Part shown: positions 51,048 to 63,900 of the stretch, one piece after another | Numbering within the stretch: the stretch's first letter is position 1 | Layout of the letters: each line of letters opens with the position of its first letter | DNA from: Physcomitrium patens | Lineage: Eukaryota > Streptophyta > Bryopsida > Funariales > Funariaceae | NCBI RefSeq assembly: GCF_000002425.4 | Contig: NC_037257.1 | Span: 8,762,247 to 8,826,246, forward strand | DNA: 64,000 nucleotides | Direction of reading: 5' to 3' | Translations under genes and position numbers: made by a program | The notes under the pieces: model-generated | Databases searched by the model: none | What the model saw: the letters and a program-made list of their open reading frames with translations, nothing else | Told to the model about the DNA's origin: nothing

Positions 51048-51999
51048 GCTTGTAACTTGTAAAAAAATCATGCTATTTTTGTTAGTCACTACCACTTTTG
51101 GTAGCTCATAAGTTTGATATAATATGTCCAAATGATACATTCCTTATGTTTTTGTAAATACATACATATATTGAGTTTCATTATTTTTTTTTATTATATT
51201 TCAATCATATTTCTTAATATTTAAATATCACTTAAAGATGTATATTTCTTATTCTTGTACAATATTGTGTTTACTTCTTGAAAGATCATTTTAAAAATAG
51301 TTACAATTTGAATCATTACCAAATAGTTGTAGTAGCATAAGCAATGTTTGCTAATTATGTTGTTACAAATTAAAAAGTAAGTTAGAAAAATGATATGTTT
51401 TTTATGACAATTTGAATCTCATATTTTATATGTTTACAATATTTTAAACCTTAATATAGATTGTTGTTGAAAATCTACGGTATAATTTAAAATATAAAGT
51501 TATCTTTTGTATTTTGAATTAGTTTAAGTGTGTATCAGAATTTTTTTAAGAATTACTTATATTTTATTTAGTAAGTAAATAAAATTTTAGATTAAATTTA
51601 AATGTACATGAACTAGTAGATTGGTAAACACATTAAGAAATAATCAGTGATTTAAATTCAGACTTCAGTTATATGTAAAAATTACATGATTTGAGGCTCA
51701 AATTTTGAATCCCTCAAAATTACTCTGAGATATTTTGAACTTATTACTTATCTAAAGAAGTATTTAAAAAATGTTTAAATTTTTACATTTTATGTGTGTA
51801 CTATTTCAAACAATGTTCCTTACCAGTTACCAATTATGTTATTAATGAGCTAACAATTATTTCAATTGGAGGCTTCGTGGTTTTAATTTGAACGCTTCTC
51901 AACATTGACTCCATTTTGCATGTGTCACTGCCTTATCAAAAAATATAAACAAAAACAAATGAAAAAGACAAAAATGAATAGAAAATAAAACTTGACCCT
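51044..51999. other. A+T desert
   Basis: No gene or element recognised. Confidence 0.5.
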
Positions 52000-52440
52000 G
52001 GGCATAATACATTATTGTTCCCATAATGTTCCCATGGCTTTGTGAACTGCACCTACCCACCCATTATTTGCTGTTTCATGTTTTATTTTTATTTTTTTGT
52101 CAAAGTGCCATGTCAGCAAAGTAAAATAGCAACATGGGGTTGTGATCCCCAAATACAGAGGCCTATCTTCCAGTTCATTTCAGTTCTGTACAGTTCTGTT
52201 CAGCAGTCAGAGTTCATGGGGTGCACAACAAAAGGGCATCATCCATTGGGAACACTTAATGGGAACAGCATTCTGTTCCTCCACTCCTTTAAGAATAATA
52301 ATAATAATAATTTAATTTTAATTTAATCTCACAGCAGGAGCAGCTCCTCATGAATGCTGCATTGTGCATAGTCACTGCTCACCATACAAACCCCATTGCT
52401 CACATTTTCAAAGCCATGAAACCAACTGGAACTCCTACAG
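52000..52440. other. isolated GC-richer island
   Basis: About 440 bp of complex, less A+T-rich sequence in the desert, including CAGTTCATTTCAGTTCTGTA, TTCAGCAGTCAGAGTTCATG and, at 52344-52397, one arm of a long inverted repeat. The 94-codon ORF at 52042 has no recognisable motif. It may be a regulatory or non-coding RNA locus or a young repeat. Confidence 0.4.
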
Positions 52441-53700
52441 TGTAAATATAGATAAACTACATTTTAAGAATTATTAAATTATACTACAATGCACACAATA
52501 TGTAAGATTGTGCAGTACATGTTGTGGAACACAATAAAAAAAATAGAAACTTACTGAATGGTGTTTAAAACTTTAGAGAGAAATTTTGCATTGAAAACCT
52601 GAAAAGCATAGACACATATTAACATTCTTCAAACACAAAAGATACAAAGTTCATTGAATAAATAAATAAATTATTGATTTTGTGATTTTTTTTCTGCAAA
52701 GATATCTTTAGAAGACATGTTTAAAAACATTCTAAAACAATGTTGAATATGGAATGAAACAATAGTATACATATATTTATACATGAATGTATAAGTATAT
52801 TATATAGATTGGATATAATGATAGATCATCTATTTTTATGGTTATTTAGTACTATGTATGCTTAAACTAAAAGATGTAATACTTTAAGGAATACAAAATT
52901 TGAACCTTTAGACTTAAATAACTAAACTTTAGTAACATGATAGTAAAATTTAATAAAATTGTACTTCAACCTGAAGATAGAAATATTGATTTTCCTAAAA
53001 CAATACATAGACCATACAAGGAACTCTACTCAAGACCATACAATCTCCATAATTGTGTAAGGTGGTAGGATCCATTGTAAAAACACCCAACCAATTACAA
53101 GCCTCCACATTGTTTTAGTGTGCATATGGCTTCTTGTTCATTGCTTGTCATCTCATGATTTATGGCCATTGCTCTTCTTATATGTTAGAGGTAGAATTTG
53201 AATGCTTGAGTGGAATAACACCCTAATAGAGAGCCTACAATTTTCTAGATTAAGAAACTCAATCATGTTTTAGAAGTATAAATATTAGATAGATTGTATC
53301 ACTGTTTAATATATACGTGTATATCTGTAAGAACTTGGCTATATATATATATATATATACATGTTTTGTGCTTCAAGTTGATATTATTAATAATTTAGCA
53401 AGTCAATGAGATATTAATGTAAATCTTTTAACTAATAAGTTGATTATACTGCATTTATAAACACATATATTCAGCAAAAGATCTGATGCAATAAAAATTG
53501 GTGGAAAAATTGGTGAAACAAGGTGTAGATTTTAAATTTTCTTTTAAAGACTCTACTCTCTAAGGCCCTTACAACGATAGTTGTTCCTTGATCTTGCCCA
53601 TAGATTAGTTTACATGACTTCTGAAAGGAATATTGTTGCCCCCATAATGGGGGTTTGTATGGTGAGCAGTGACTATGCACAGTGCAGCATTCATGAGCAG
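52344..53700. repeat. 54-bp inverted repeat pair 1.25 kb apart
   Basis: 52344-52397 (CTCATGAATGCTGCA...TGTGCATAGTCACTGCTCAC) is matched in reverse by 53646-53700 with two mismatches and one indel. This is far better conserved than the surrounding DNA, so it is young or constrained. It could be a foldback-type element or two members of one repeat inserted in opposite directions. Confidence 0.75.
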
Positions 53701-54152
53701 AGTTCAATGTATTCGATTGAATGGTCTTGAGTAGAGATCCTACCACCATACAAACCCTGTTGAACTCTACTCATGATGTAAGAACTGGTCCTTGGTAGCA
53801 GAAGATGTGCGCTTGAAATATTCATTGAAACTGCCATGAGAACTGACATAACATTGTAGATTATTATAGTGAATATAAAGCAAGGATCCTAACTTCATGA
53901 AGATGCTCATGAAGTAGAGATCTTTGCTTCTATAAAATACTACCAATACAAGGTGTAGTCTTCAAATTATCTCCTAGATGCTCTGCCTCACAAGAAGTGT
54001 TGCTCTTTGACCATCTCCACTAATCGGTCAGTGGGACTACCAAAAAGAAGGCTATTGCCTCCTTCTAAGCCCCGCAATTGAGTCAGGTGGTAGAGATCCA
54101 CATAAAAGCATCCAATCAATTACAAGTCTCTATGTTTATTTAGTGTACATAT
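53051..54152. repeat. diverged direct repeats of about 77 bp flanking a 1-kb unit
   Basis: 53051-53127 and 54076-54152 share AATTG-GT-AGGTGGTAG--ATCCA, CCAA-CAATTACAAG-CTC and TTTAGTGT-CATAT. Between them AACAAGGTGTAGATTTTAAA (53518) recurs as TACAAGGTGTAGTCTTCAAA (53947). This looks like overlapping copies of one short interspersed repeat, but I could not identify A and B boxes or a tail. Confidence 0.5.
53691..53776. repeat. hairpin-forming inverted repeat
   Basis: TCATGAGCAGAGTTCAA (53691-53707) pairs with TTGAACTCTACTCATGA (53760-53776), 16 of 17 positions, with a 52-base loop. It overlaps the end of the long inverted repeat arm at 53646-53700. Confidence 0.8.
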
Positions 54153-54160
54153 ATATAATT

Positions 54161-57100
54161 TGTTTATTATTATGATTCTTTTTACTAAATAGATTTATTT
54201 TAACTAGTTAAAGTTTTTTTTTAAATATAATTAAAACATTATCAAAAACATCTTTGAAAAATAAATCAAGTCTTCCAATTGCTATATATATTTTTAAAAC
54301 TGTATATCATAGATTTATTTTTAATACTTTTTTTATCGAAAATACGTAATTTATACTATCAATAATTATTTCTATTTTATCAATTTCTATATAAAAATAA
54401 ATATATCATTAAAAAATATTTAACTAAAATAACTTTGAAAGCTTATATAATGTTATTATTTTGTAAGATTATTCCTCCAAAACCTATTAGGATATGTGCC
54501 AATAAAATATAGAATATTATATTATTTTAGAAATTTTTAACATTAAGTAAGAAAATATAAATATAAAAATTATTATAGCACAAAATATAACATTTTGATA
54601 TTATATTAAAAAATATTTCTTTTTAAAGAAATATTTCTTATTGAAGAAATATCCTTTGACATAAATTAATATAAATAAAGTATAAAATATTATATTATAT
54701 TTTTAGATAAAAATATTAAAAAAATAAATAAACAATTTTTTTTGAAGATGCACCAAAAATCTTAAACAATTTAAATGTTACAAATAAATTACTTAGAAGC
54801 ATGAATGACAAGAAAAGTTTCTCTTCAATTTTAATATCATTTATCATACTATTGCAATTTTAAAGAAGAGGAGTTTCAAAGGGTTACAGAAAAGTCTAAA
54901 ACATATACTTATAAAGTGAATTAAAGTATCTCAATTAAATTTTATAGACTCTTTAAACTTTGAAAGACTTTAAGAGCTATATATTTATATATATTTTCTT
55001 TTATATAATGGCCTTTTGAGTTTAGAGTAGAATAATAAAATATTACATGTGCATTTCGAAGTATATTCAATTCTTATAAGGAAAAAATATTAAAATATTA
55101 TTTAAAAAATAAATACATACCTATATGTATAACATTTTTGAAATATAAATGTAGAAAAACTTTTAGAATTATTTTTTAAAAAATAGTAGATGATTTTTAT
55201 AAAGAATAAATAGAAGTTAAAATAATAATATAATTCTCAAAACTATATAGTTTCTTCAATTATCAACAATGTAGTGGTTTAATAAAAAAAAGTTAATATA
55301 GTATTATTTTTATCTTTTAAAGTAAAAAAATATTATTATTCAAAATTTTGAATTTTTTTAATTGAATAAGCCTCTATGAAATCAAAATTTATAGTAAGAT
55401 ATTTTAATAGAAAATAAATATTTTAGTATTATTTTTATTGGTATGGACTTTGAGCAGCTAGTATTTAATATGAGTTAAAGTGTAGACCAATTCAAAAAAA
55501 TCCAAAAAAAAATTATGATTTTATTTATTTTATTTTAAAAATTTAGGATTAATATCTAAGTGATTTTGACATCTTTCATAAATTTTCAAAATGTTTTTTT
55601 TTTTTTTTTTTTTTTTGCAAAAACAATTTTATCATAAATATTTCAAATTAATTAGAACCAATATTTGAAAACCAAAAAAAGAATAAGATATTTACATAAG
55701 ATTAATATGTAAAAATACTAAATACAATCAAACTATATTTTTTTGTGTAAAAAATAGTCTATAAAAAATAGTATTATTAGATGTATATGTATTTATATTA
55801 GCAACAACATGTGTTGTTGGACAGTGCAATCTTTGGCACATCCATCTATTACCTTGCTTATAAGTTCTCTCTTTTTGATGTTTTCATATTTCATAGTTCA
55901 CATATTGCATGACCCACATATTCACTTGTTTCCTTACTCCCATGTTTGTTTCCATGTATCTCACATTTTCTAAGTTTCCTATGTTCTCTCCTTCAATCCC
56001 AATCAAAAGGCTTCTTTGTCACTTTATGTTATACCTAAGTTCTCTAATAAATATATAGTATAAAAAATAATTTATTAATTTAAATCTACTCTATGAATTT
56101 AATTAGGGCACTTAGGTTTTTTACTTAAAAAGATCTAATATTTGGTTATTTTATAATATAACCTACAAATAACATAAATATTTTTTTAAGTTGTATTCTT
56201 AGAAAATATATCCACTTTGTAGTTAAGTATCTTTGTTTTTTAACTTCTCATCATTCTTTTTGTACGCTATTTTTTTATAATGAGGAATTTCTAAACAAAA
56301 TATTCAAGACTTTTTATTAAATTGTTTGGAGTTTAATTTTATGTAAGCTATATTTTTTTTTATTTAAGTCTTTAATTTAAATTAACTTGCATTACATTGT
56401 ATGTTTTAATTTTAAGATCTATATACAATTTTTTCAAAAACTTATTTAACAAAAATATTACAATTAAAATAAGGATTTTTGAAAGGCTTTTAAAATTTAA
56501 TCATATTTCGAGTATGAAATTATGATTTAATTTAAAACTTAATAATAAAGCAGATATTGTAACTGAAATTTGTAAGATCTAAAAATATTTATCATAAGTT
56601 CTTTATTATTAACAACTTAATACCAGACCAAACATGGTTATTTGAAATTTATTAACTTCGGTTTTGTAAGTTTATTCTAAATTATTTAATCAAATATTTA
56701 AGCTAAATAGAAATGCATTAATATATATAAACAATTTCTTAGAATGTTTAGTACTTGTCAATGTGTATTTTCACATCTCTGTTGTTTTAGTTATAGTAAG
56801 ATTGTCAAAAAAACAATATGAAATTTAATATATAGTTAAGTAACTTTATAGATAATAGATCAAATAATACCAGTAAAAAAGAATTAAATTATAATAAAAG
56901 TATAAATAATTAAGATTTATCACTAAAATTTAATTATATATATTAAAATTCAACAAAGTTATAAAAATAACTATAAAAAGAGATGTTAATGGTATTCGAA
57001 AGAACTTCTTTCAAATCTTTACATCTATCACTTACACCAATATATAAATTTAGAAAACGTTAGCTCTAAGTTCCAATCCAAATGCTATGTGAGTTTAAAG

Positions 57101-57919
57101 AAAATTACATACAAATTTTATAAAATTTTACAAAAAAAAAGCTAATGTATATAAACATTATACTTTTTGTTCATAAAAAGGATAAAATAAAGTGGAAGTT
57201 AAATTTTATTTAATTTTAAATAAAAATATTTAAATTAAAAATATTCTTAATTATTTTTTTAATACTACATTTTCAAAAGAAATAATATTTCTTATACCAA
57301 ATTTATACTTGGTTTTCATTTTTCTATTTCTTTCATGATTTGAAGAGTTAAAGGAAAAAAATTTCAGAACTGTAAATAATCTTTATAAAAAATATACATG
57401 TTTACCTAGTTGGAATTTTGTAGAACTTTCTTGAGGTTTTTTAAACAAAATTAAAATAATTAATTTAGTTATTTTAATAAAACTTTAAAACGTTCTTTTA
57501 AAATTAATATATTCTTTAAGGTAAGATTTTATATTTGTCTTATATAAATTTATCTTTATAAATTTAAAATAAATTTTGATAGAATCACAATAAACTAAAA
57601 TTTTATAATTAGTTATTAAAATAGACAGATATATATATATATATATATATATACAAACAAACTCACATACACTAGCATTGAAGACTTTTGCTTTGCTTCA
57701 AGAGTAATATGTTATAATTAATCATCAAGCTATTATTAAAAACTATATAACATATACAGAAATAGAAATTGATGTTCGAAAGTTTAAAGTTTGGATAAAT
57801 TAGGAGAAACAAACATACATATCTTTACCAAAAGCTATTTTTTTATATATTATTCAATTATGTAATAAAAGTTTATTTGTGTATTCGTTTTAAAAATAAA
57901 TACATTTAAATATATAATA
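54161..57919. other. A+T desert, no gene seen
   Basis: Very A+T-rich. Contains a 24-base T run (55593-55616) and a (TA)n array near 57629-57653. A patch at 55800-56040 is slightly more complex, without a recognisable feature. Confidence 0.5.
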
Positions 57920-58141
57920 CTTCAAATGAAACATAGTTATGTTTTATATTTTATTACTTCAAATGAAACATAGTTATGTTTTATATTTTATTACTTCAAA
58001 TGAAACATAGTTATGTTTTATATTTTATTACTTCAAATGAAACATAGTTATGTTTTATATTTTATTACTTCAAATGAAACATAGTTATGTTTTATATTTT
58101 ATTACTTCGAATGAAACATAGTTATGTTTTATATTTTATTA
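57920..58141. repeat. 37-bp minisatellite, six copies
   Basis: Units start at 57920, 57957, 57994, 58031, 58068 and 58105, each CTTCAAATGAAACATAGTTA plus TGTTTTATATTTTATTA. The units are identical except for an A-to-G change (CTTCGAATG) in the sixth. A truncated seventh start (CTTGAAG) follows. Each unit contains AACATA-GT-TATGTT, a small hairpin. The near-identity indicates recent expansion. Confidence 0.95.
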
Positions 58142-58472
58142 CTTGAAGTAAATTTAGATTTAAAATTTAATATATTTATATTGAAATATGAATATATTAC
58201 AATATTATTTTGTATGAATTAAATTAATCATGCAATTTAAAATAAAATTGAATCTATACAAAATTTAGTACATTTTTTATTTAGTATCTAAAATATTTTC
58301 ATTCTTTTTTTCTAATTTCAGAACTTATTTCTTATTTTTTTATTGTAAGTTTAATTTCACATTATATTTTACATATTTCTGAAAAATATTATTTGATATA
58401 ATTATAAATTGATTAATATTTATCAATAAACACATATTTGGCTATCAAATAAAAAAAATATAAATCTGAATA

Positions 58473-58512
<40 letters not shown>

Positions 58513-58888
58513 AAAAAATATTCATATTTTTAGCTAATAGCAATAGAAATCAAGATTTATTTAAGCACATTTGAATCCAAAATTTCACCTGCCAAAGTCA
58601 TTGCAAAATTTGTAGTTGAATAGTAGCAAGTCTGGATGTAATCAAGATGTAGAGTATTATTTTTTCCATTAGGGCTACTTATTTGTTTGATTTTTATTCA
58701 TTTCTTGCAAAATTCTGTTTTTAATAACCACTATTTTTGTAACACAAGTCACAATATTTTTTAATATCGATTTCTTTTTTAAATTAACAATAAATTTAGA
58801 TAATAGATGCCAATCACAATTATGATGAAATTGTCAAAAGATTTGGTTTAAATTTGAAATATAATTTTGAAATTTTATTCTATTTTAC

Positions 58889-58933
<45 letters not shown>
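58889..58933. repeat. (TA)n microsatellite
   Basis: About 45 bp of AT dinucleotides. Confidence 0.9.
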
Positions 58934-58935
<2 letters not shown>

Positions 58936-59101
58936 TTAAATATTTAGTTATAATAAAAAATATATAAATTTTAATTTGTTCTTGTCTCCAAAAGTTTTTC
59001 TATCTATATTTATGAAATTGAATTTTCAACTTATTCTTCTTGTAAAAAGCCTAGTTGTATCTTTCAATGCACCACAATCATTCAAAATAAATAAGCACAT
59101 T

Positions 59102-59134
<33 letters not shown>

Positions 59135-59175
59135 TTTCCAATTTTCAAACCAACCTCCTATATACCTATTGTGGA

Positions 59176-59239
<64 letters not shown>

Positions 59240-59242
59240 GTG
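59176..59242. repeat. (TA)n(TG)n(TATG)n compound microsatellite
   Basis: TA units, then TG units, then TATG units, ending at the start of the family B LTR. Confidence 0.85.
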
Positions 59243-59316
59243 TGTATCACGGACATATATATAATTACCTATATGAATAGATAAAAGTATGTAAAAGTAG
59301 GTTAATTGTGTAATAT

Positions 59317-59343
59317 CTTCTAGAGAAGCTTCTTAGAAGCTTC
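59317..59343 (+). promoter_or_regulatory. heat-shock-element-like cluster in the family B LTR
   Basis: GAAGCTTC-TTA-GAAGCTTC preceded by CTTCTAGA gives several alternating GAA/TTC modules in the nGAAnnTTC arrangement bound by heat-shock factors. The copy at 6500 keeps TTCTAGAAAAGCTTCTTAGAAGC. It lies about 225 bp upstream of the TATA box. Function is inferred from motif only. Confidence 0.45.
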
Positions 59344-59542
59344 ATAGACGCTGCTTTGACTTTATAGGAGTCTATAGTTGACTTTTAGGTTAGAAACTTG
59401 GTCAACAAGTTAGCCATGTGCCACGCATGTTGGAAGCTTAAAGAACAAGCTAACTACGTGGTCTATCCATAGAAAACTTGCCTTGCAAGCAAAGGCATGT
59501 GGCCTAGAAAGTCAACATATATTGGAGGTCTTATAGAACATC

Positions 59543-59574
59543 GCCACGTGGCTTCTAGTTAGATAGTATATATA
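59543..59574 (+). promoter_or_regulatory. G-box and TATA box of the family B LTR
   Basis: GCCACGTGGC is a perfect G-box core palindrome, the binding site of plant bZIP and bHLH factors. It is followed 14 bases later by TATATATA. Both are eroded in the older family B LTR copies. Confidence 0.6.
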
Positions 59575-59796
59575 GAGGCAAGAGTGAAGCCCTCTTCACT
59601 CTTGTCAACTCCTTTCTTGCTTCTAGTCTAGTTTCAAGGGTCTCTAGTTTTCTTATATTTTGGCAATAGCCATTCCAGTTTCTTTCTTAATATACATATT
59701 TCTATTTTGTCCTATTTCTTTTTGAGAAAAGTCTCACTTATTCTTTAGCTTTCATCGAGTTCTTATCCCTGACAGATTGACAAGAGTACACTTACA

Positions 59797-59810
59797 ATAT
59801 CAGAGCTTTG
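59797..59810 (+). other. primer-binding site of family B
   Basis: ATATCAGAGCTTTG directly follows the LTR. TATCAGAGC is the core of the plant initiator-Met tRNA primer site (TGGTATCAGAGC). Confidence 0.65.
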
Positions 59811-59987
59811 TCTTTTCTTGATTAAGAGTGGATTACCCACTTTTTCTTGATAAGACATAAGCGCATTAGAAGTTGCGGATTACCCTCTTTTAAACTGATA
59901 TTGTTCTTAGTATTTTCTTTGTTATCAATTCCTCTCTTCTATTTGTTTTGAGCGTTGTTAGACATCTTCTCTTTTCTAAGTGCTACT

Positions 59988-60995
59988 ATGGCAGAGCTTG
60001 TTGAAATGAAGAGTGCAATGGCACAGATGCAAGAACAATTGAGGGAGTTAATGCTTGCGATGCATCAACTCAATTTACCACCACAAGGAGCAACAAGAAT
60101 GGTAGGAAGTGAAGATATAGAGATGATTGGGGCTGCTTCAACATCTGTACCAAACCATGTCCCTTCTCCCAGAATGGAACACCCTTCGAGTGTTAGAGAA
60201 CCGAGAGTTGCCTTGCCCGAGAAGTTTGATGGTACCAGATCCAAGTTTCGAGGATTCATCAATCAGGTCCAACTAGTGATTGAACTTCAACCCCAGAGCT
60301 ATCCAACTCAAGGGTCACAAGTAAGATTCATTGGTACACTTCTTTCAGGTTCAGCATTGTCATGGTTTTCATCTTTTCTTGAACGACGAGATCCAATATT
60401 GGATAATCTGGAGGCTTTTTTGGCGGAGTTTCGATCCATGTTTGGAGAACATGATGCAATTCGTGTTGCAACCAACAAGATCCGTATTTTGCGACAAGGC
60501 AATCGATCAGTAACATTATATGCTTCGCAATTTTGACAACTTGCAACTGATATCAAGTGGGATGATGCCGCACTTGTGAGTCAATTTCTCTACGGATTAC
60601 AATATGAGGTAAAGAAATTGATGCTTAATTTACCTGATTCTCAAACATTGAGTCAAGCAATTGACTTTGCTGTGAAGTGCGACAATCGACTTTTTGAATT
60701 TCGATCCGAGAGTCGCGCAAGTGGGCCTCAACGTTACTACAATTCAATGGCAACACCGACGTCTCCTCAACACATACCTTCGGAAGTAGAGGATATGCAA
60801 ATTGATGCGGTACGTTTCAAACCTCTTACTGAGCAAGAAAAGTCTCGTCGTCGACAAGAAGGATTGTGCTTATATTGTGGAGAACCTAAGCACACTGCTC
60901 AACATTGTCCAAAGAAGCGACGTAACTACAAAATGAGGAGTATGGCTGTCAAAGAAGACAGTATGTCGGAAAACGAGTACGTCCAGCTACAATAG
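59988..60995 (+). pseudogene. family B gag, one nonsense mutation
   Basis: Starts MAELVEMKSAMAQMQEQLRE, a short coiled-coil-like helix, although an in-frame ATG at 59955 also exists. The capsid-type region runs from about residue 75 (ALPEKFDGTRSKFRGFI) through LSGSALSWFSSFL. A TGA at 60534-60536 interrupts YASQF-stop-QLATDIKWDD. CGA (Arg) would restore the usual sequence, a CpG-type transition. The same frame then continues open to 60995. The zinc knuckle CLYCGEPKHTAQHC (C294-C307) fits CX2CX4HX4C. Pol follows in another frame. Confidence 0.85.
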
Positions 60996-63900
60996 GGACC
61001 GTGCGGCTGGAATCTTGTACAACTTCTAATAAAGGTCCTATCCTCTCCTCAAAACCATCTCCTTGTTTTATAATCGATGTGCGTTTAGGACCTAATAATT
61101 ACAAAGCCTCTGCCTTGGTAGATTCAGGAGCCTCATCTTGTTTTTTAGATGAAGAATTTGCTAGATGTCATAGAATATCATTAATACAAAAAACTAAACC
61201 TGTACACGTAGAAGTCATAGATGGTCGTCCGTTGTCTTCTGGAGATGTAACTCACGAAACACTTCCTGTAGATGTAGTAATAAATGGTCATAGTAGTTGC
61301 GTAATTTTTAATATAATTAGATCTCCCTCTAATCCAGTAATTTTAGGCTTATCATGGTTAGAAAAGTATAATCCTCGAATAGATTGGATTTCTCGTAAAC
61401 TTGATTTTCCTCAGAGCATTAGTAACAGTTCTATTAACCAAGTAAAAAACCATGAGTCTAGTATAGTAAAACTCACACCTATAGGTGCAAAAGCATTTAT
61501 ACACGCAGCAAAAGAAGGCTAAACTTTTGCTATTTATGCTGCACCTATTTCTGAAAGCGTAAAGACTTCAAGAGGCATTCCAAGTCAATATCAGGATTAT
61601 CAAGACGTTTTTGAGAAAAAAAATGCAGATATTCTTCCTGAGCATCGCCCATACGATTGTTCAATCGATCTCAACGAAGGAACTCAGCCACCATTTGGAC
61701 CAATTTACAGTTTATCGCAAGATGAGTTGGCTGAACTCAAGACATATATTGACGAGAATTTAGCGAAGAATTTCATACGCCATTCAAAATCTCCAGCAGG
61801 AGCTCCAATTTTATTCGTAAAGAAAAAAGATGGATCTTTACGAATGTGTGTTGACTATCGAGGACTCAACAAGATCACAATCAAGAACAGGTATCCATTA
61901 CCTTTGATATCAGGACTCCTTGACCAGTTAAATCAAGCTAAGATCTATACAAAAATAGATCTAAGAGGAGCATATAATCTAGTACGGATCAAAGAAGGAG
62001 ATGAATGGAAGACTGCGTTTCGAACCAGGTACGGGCATTTTGAATATAATGTCATGCCTTTTGGACTCACGAATGCACCAGTTGCTTTTCAACATCTCAT
62101 GAATGATGTATTTCATGAATTCTTAGACAATTTTGTCGTCTGCTACCTAGACGATATCCTGATTTATTCTAAGAATGTTGAAGAACATGAAATACATGTT
62201 CGTCAAGTATTACAAAAACTCAGAGATGCAGGATTGTACGCCAAGATGGAAAAGTGTGTATTTCACACTACTCAAGTTGACTTTTTAGGATACATCATTT
62301 CAAATGATGGTCTTATGATGGATTCTAAGAAAGTCCAAACAATCATGGATTGGAAGATTCCAAAGACTGTAAGAGATGTCCAATGTTTCTTGGGATTTGC
62401 CAATTACTATCGGATCTTCATCAAAGACTTCTCACGAGTTGCAGCTCCACTTATACGCTTGACTAGTAAAGATAAATTCCAATGGAATCAAGAAGCGGAA
62501 GCAGCATTTGAAGCCTTGAAGACATCGTTTGTCTCTGCACCAGTCTTATATCGTGTTGACTTTTCCAAGGCATTTTTTATGGAAACAGACGCATCGGATT
62601 TTGCCTTGGGTGCAGTTTTATCACAAATGGGAACAGATGACAAACTTCATCCGATAGCTTTTCATTCAAGAAAATTCTCAGCAGCCGAGATCAATTATGA
62701 GATCCACGATAAAGAACTTCTTGCAATCGTGGATTCCTTTCAAGAATGGCGTCATTATCTAGAAGGTGCTTCTAGTCCAGTCACTGTATATACAGATCAC
62801 AAGAACCTCGAGTATTTCATGTCAGCATGCGTGTTGAATCGTCGTCATGCTCGTTGGAGTATGTCTTTGTCAAGATTCGACTTCATTATCACTTATCGGC
62901 CAGAAAAACAACAAGGTTTGTCCGATGCCCTGTCTAGACGTTCTTATTTTGCACCAAAAGAAGGAGATGCAGCTTTTGAGCAACAAAGAACGGTCCTCTT
63001 GAAACCGGAGCAATTTCATCTCCGAGCAATGAAATCAACATTGACTGTTGATTCAACTTTTCTCAAGCAAATCCAGTCCAGTATGTCCTCAGACCCTCTT
63101 GTTCATGATATCGAGAATAATTCTTCCAAGTCTCATGATTCTTCTAAGTTCGAGTTCAAGAATAATCTATTATATTTTGAAGGACGCCTATATGTTCCAG
63201 AAGGAAAAGCACGTTTGCGTGTTCTTCAAGCACGTCATGACTTTCCAGCAGCAGGGCACTTTGGATATAATAAGACTTTGGAACTCATATCAAGAGATTT
63301 TTGGTGGCCACAAATGTGGAAGTCAGTCAAAGACTTTGTACAATCATGTGATATTTGTTCAAGATCAAAAATTCCTCGACATCGACCTTACGGACTTCTT
63401 CAGCCATTACCTATACCAGAACAACCATGGTCTTCTGTTTCTATGGATTTCATCACAGATCTTCCAAACTCAAGATCTTATGATTCTATATTTGTGATAG
63501 TAGATCGTTTCACCAAGATGGCACATTTTATGCCATGTACAAAATCTATCACAGGTGAAGAAACAGCTAAGCTTTTCATTGATAATATCTATCGCTATCA
63601 TGGATTACCTAAAGATATCATATCGGATAGGAGAACTCAATTTGTGTCGAGATTTTGGAGGATCCTTTTCAAGATTTTAAAAGTGGACATAAAGCTATCT
63701 TCAGCTTTCCATCCTCAAACTGATGGACAAACAGAGCGCGTAAATCAAGTCTTGGAACAGTATTTAAGGTGTACCATCAACTACCAACAAGATGATTGGA
63801 CAAACCTTCTGCCATTGGCAGAGTTTGCTTATAATAATACGGTACATTCCTCCACGCAACAAACACCTTTCTTTGCCAATTATGGCTATCATCCACGACT

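Larger units (their letters stand above)
58142..59242. other. A+T desert with dense TA microsatellites
   Basis: TA arrays at 58478-58508, 58889-58933, 59104-59132 and 59176-59203, then a TG/TATG stretch to 59242 against the family B LTR. The ORF at 58976 is mostly microsatellite. Confidence 0.6.
59243..59796 (+). repeat. family B 5' LTR (about 554 bp)
   Basis: Starts TGTATCACGGACATA and ends near ACACTTACA. The limits come from alignment with the inverted copy at 6500-7051. U3 carries a CTTCTAGAGAAGCTTCTTAG-type block (59317-59343), a 10-bp palindromic G-box GCCACGTGGC (59543-59552) and TATATATA (59567-59574). The transcript start is expected shortly after the TATA box, around 59600. Confidence 0.85.

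Noticed and set aside
57920-58141. Reading the 37-bp repeats as a centromeric or telomeric satellite
   Set aside because: Only six units and no further copies in the window. A minisatellite is the plain description.
58976-59284. 102-codon ORF with Tyr-Ile and Cys-Val repeats
   Set aside because: It is made by (TA)n, (TG)n and (TATG)n microsatellites read in frame.
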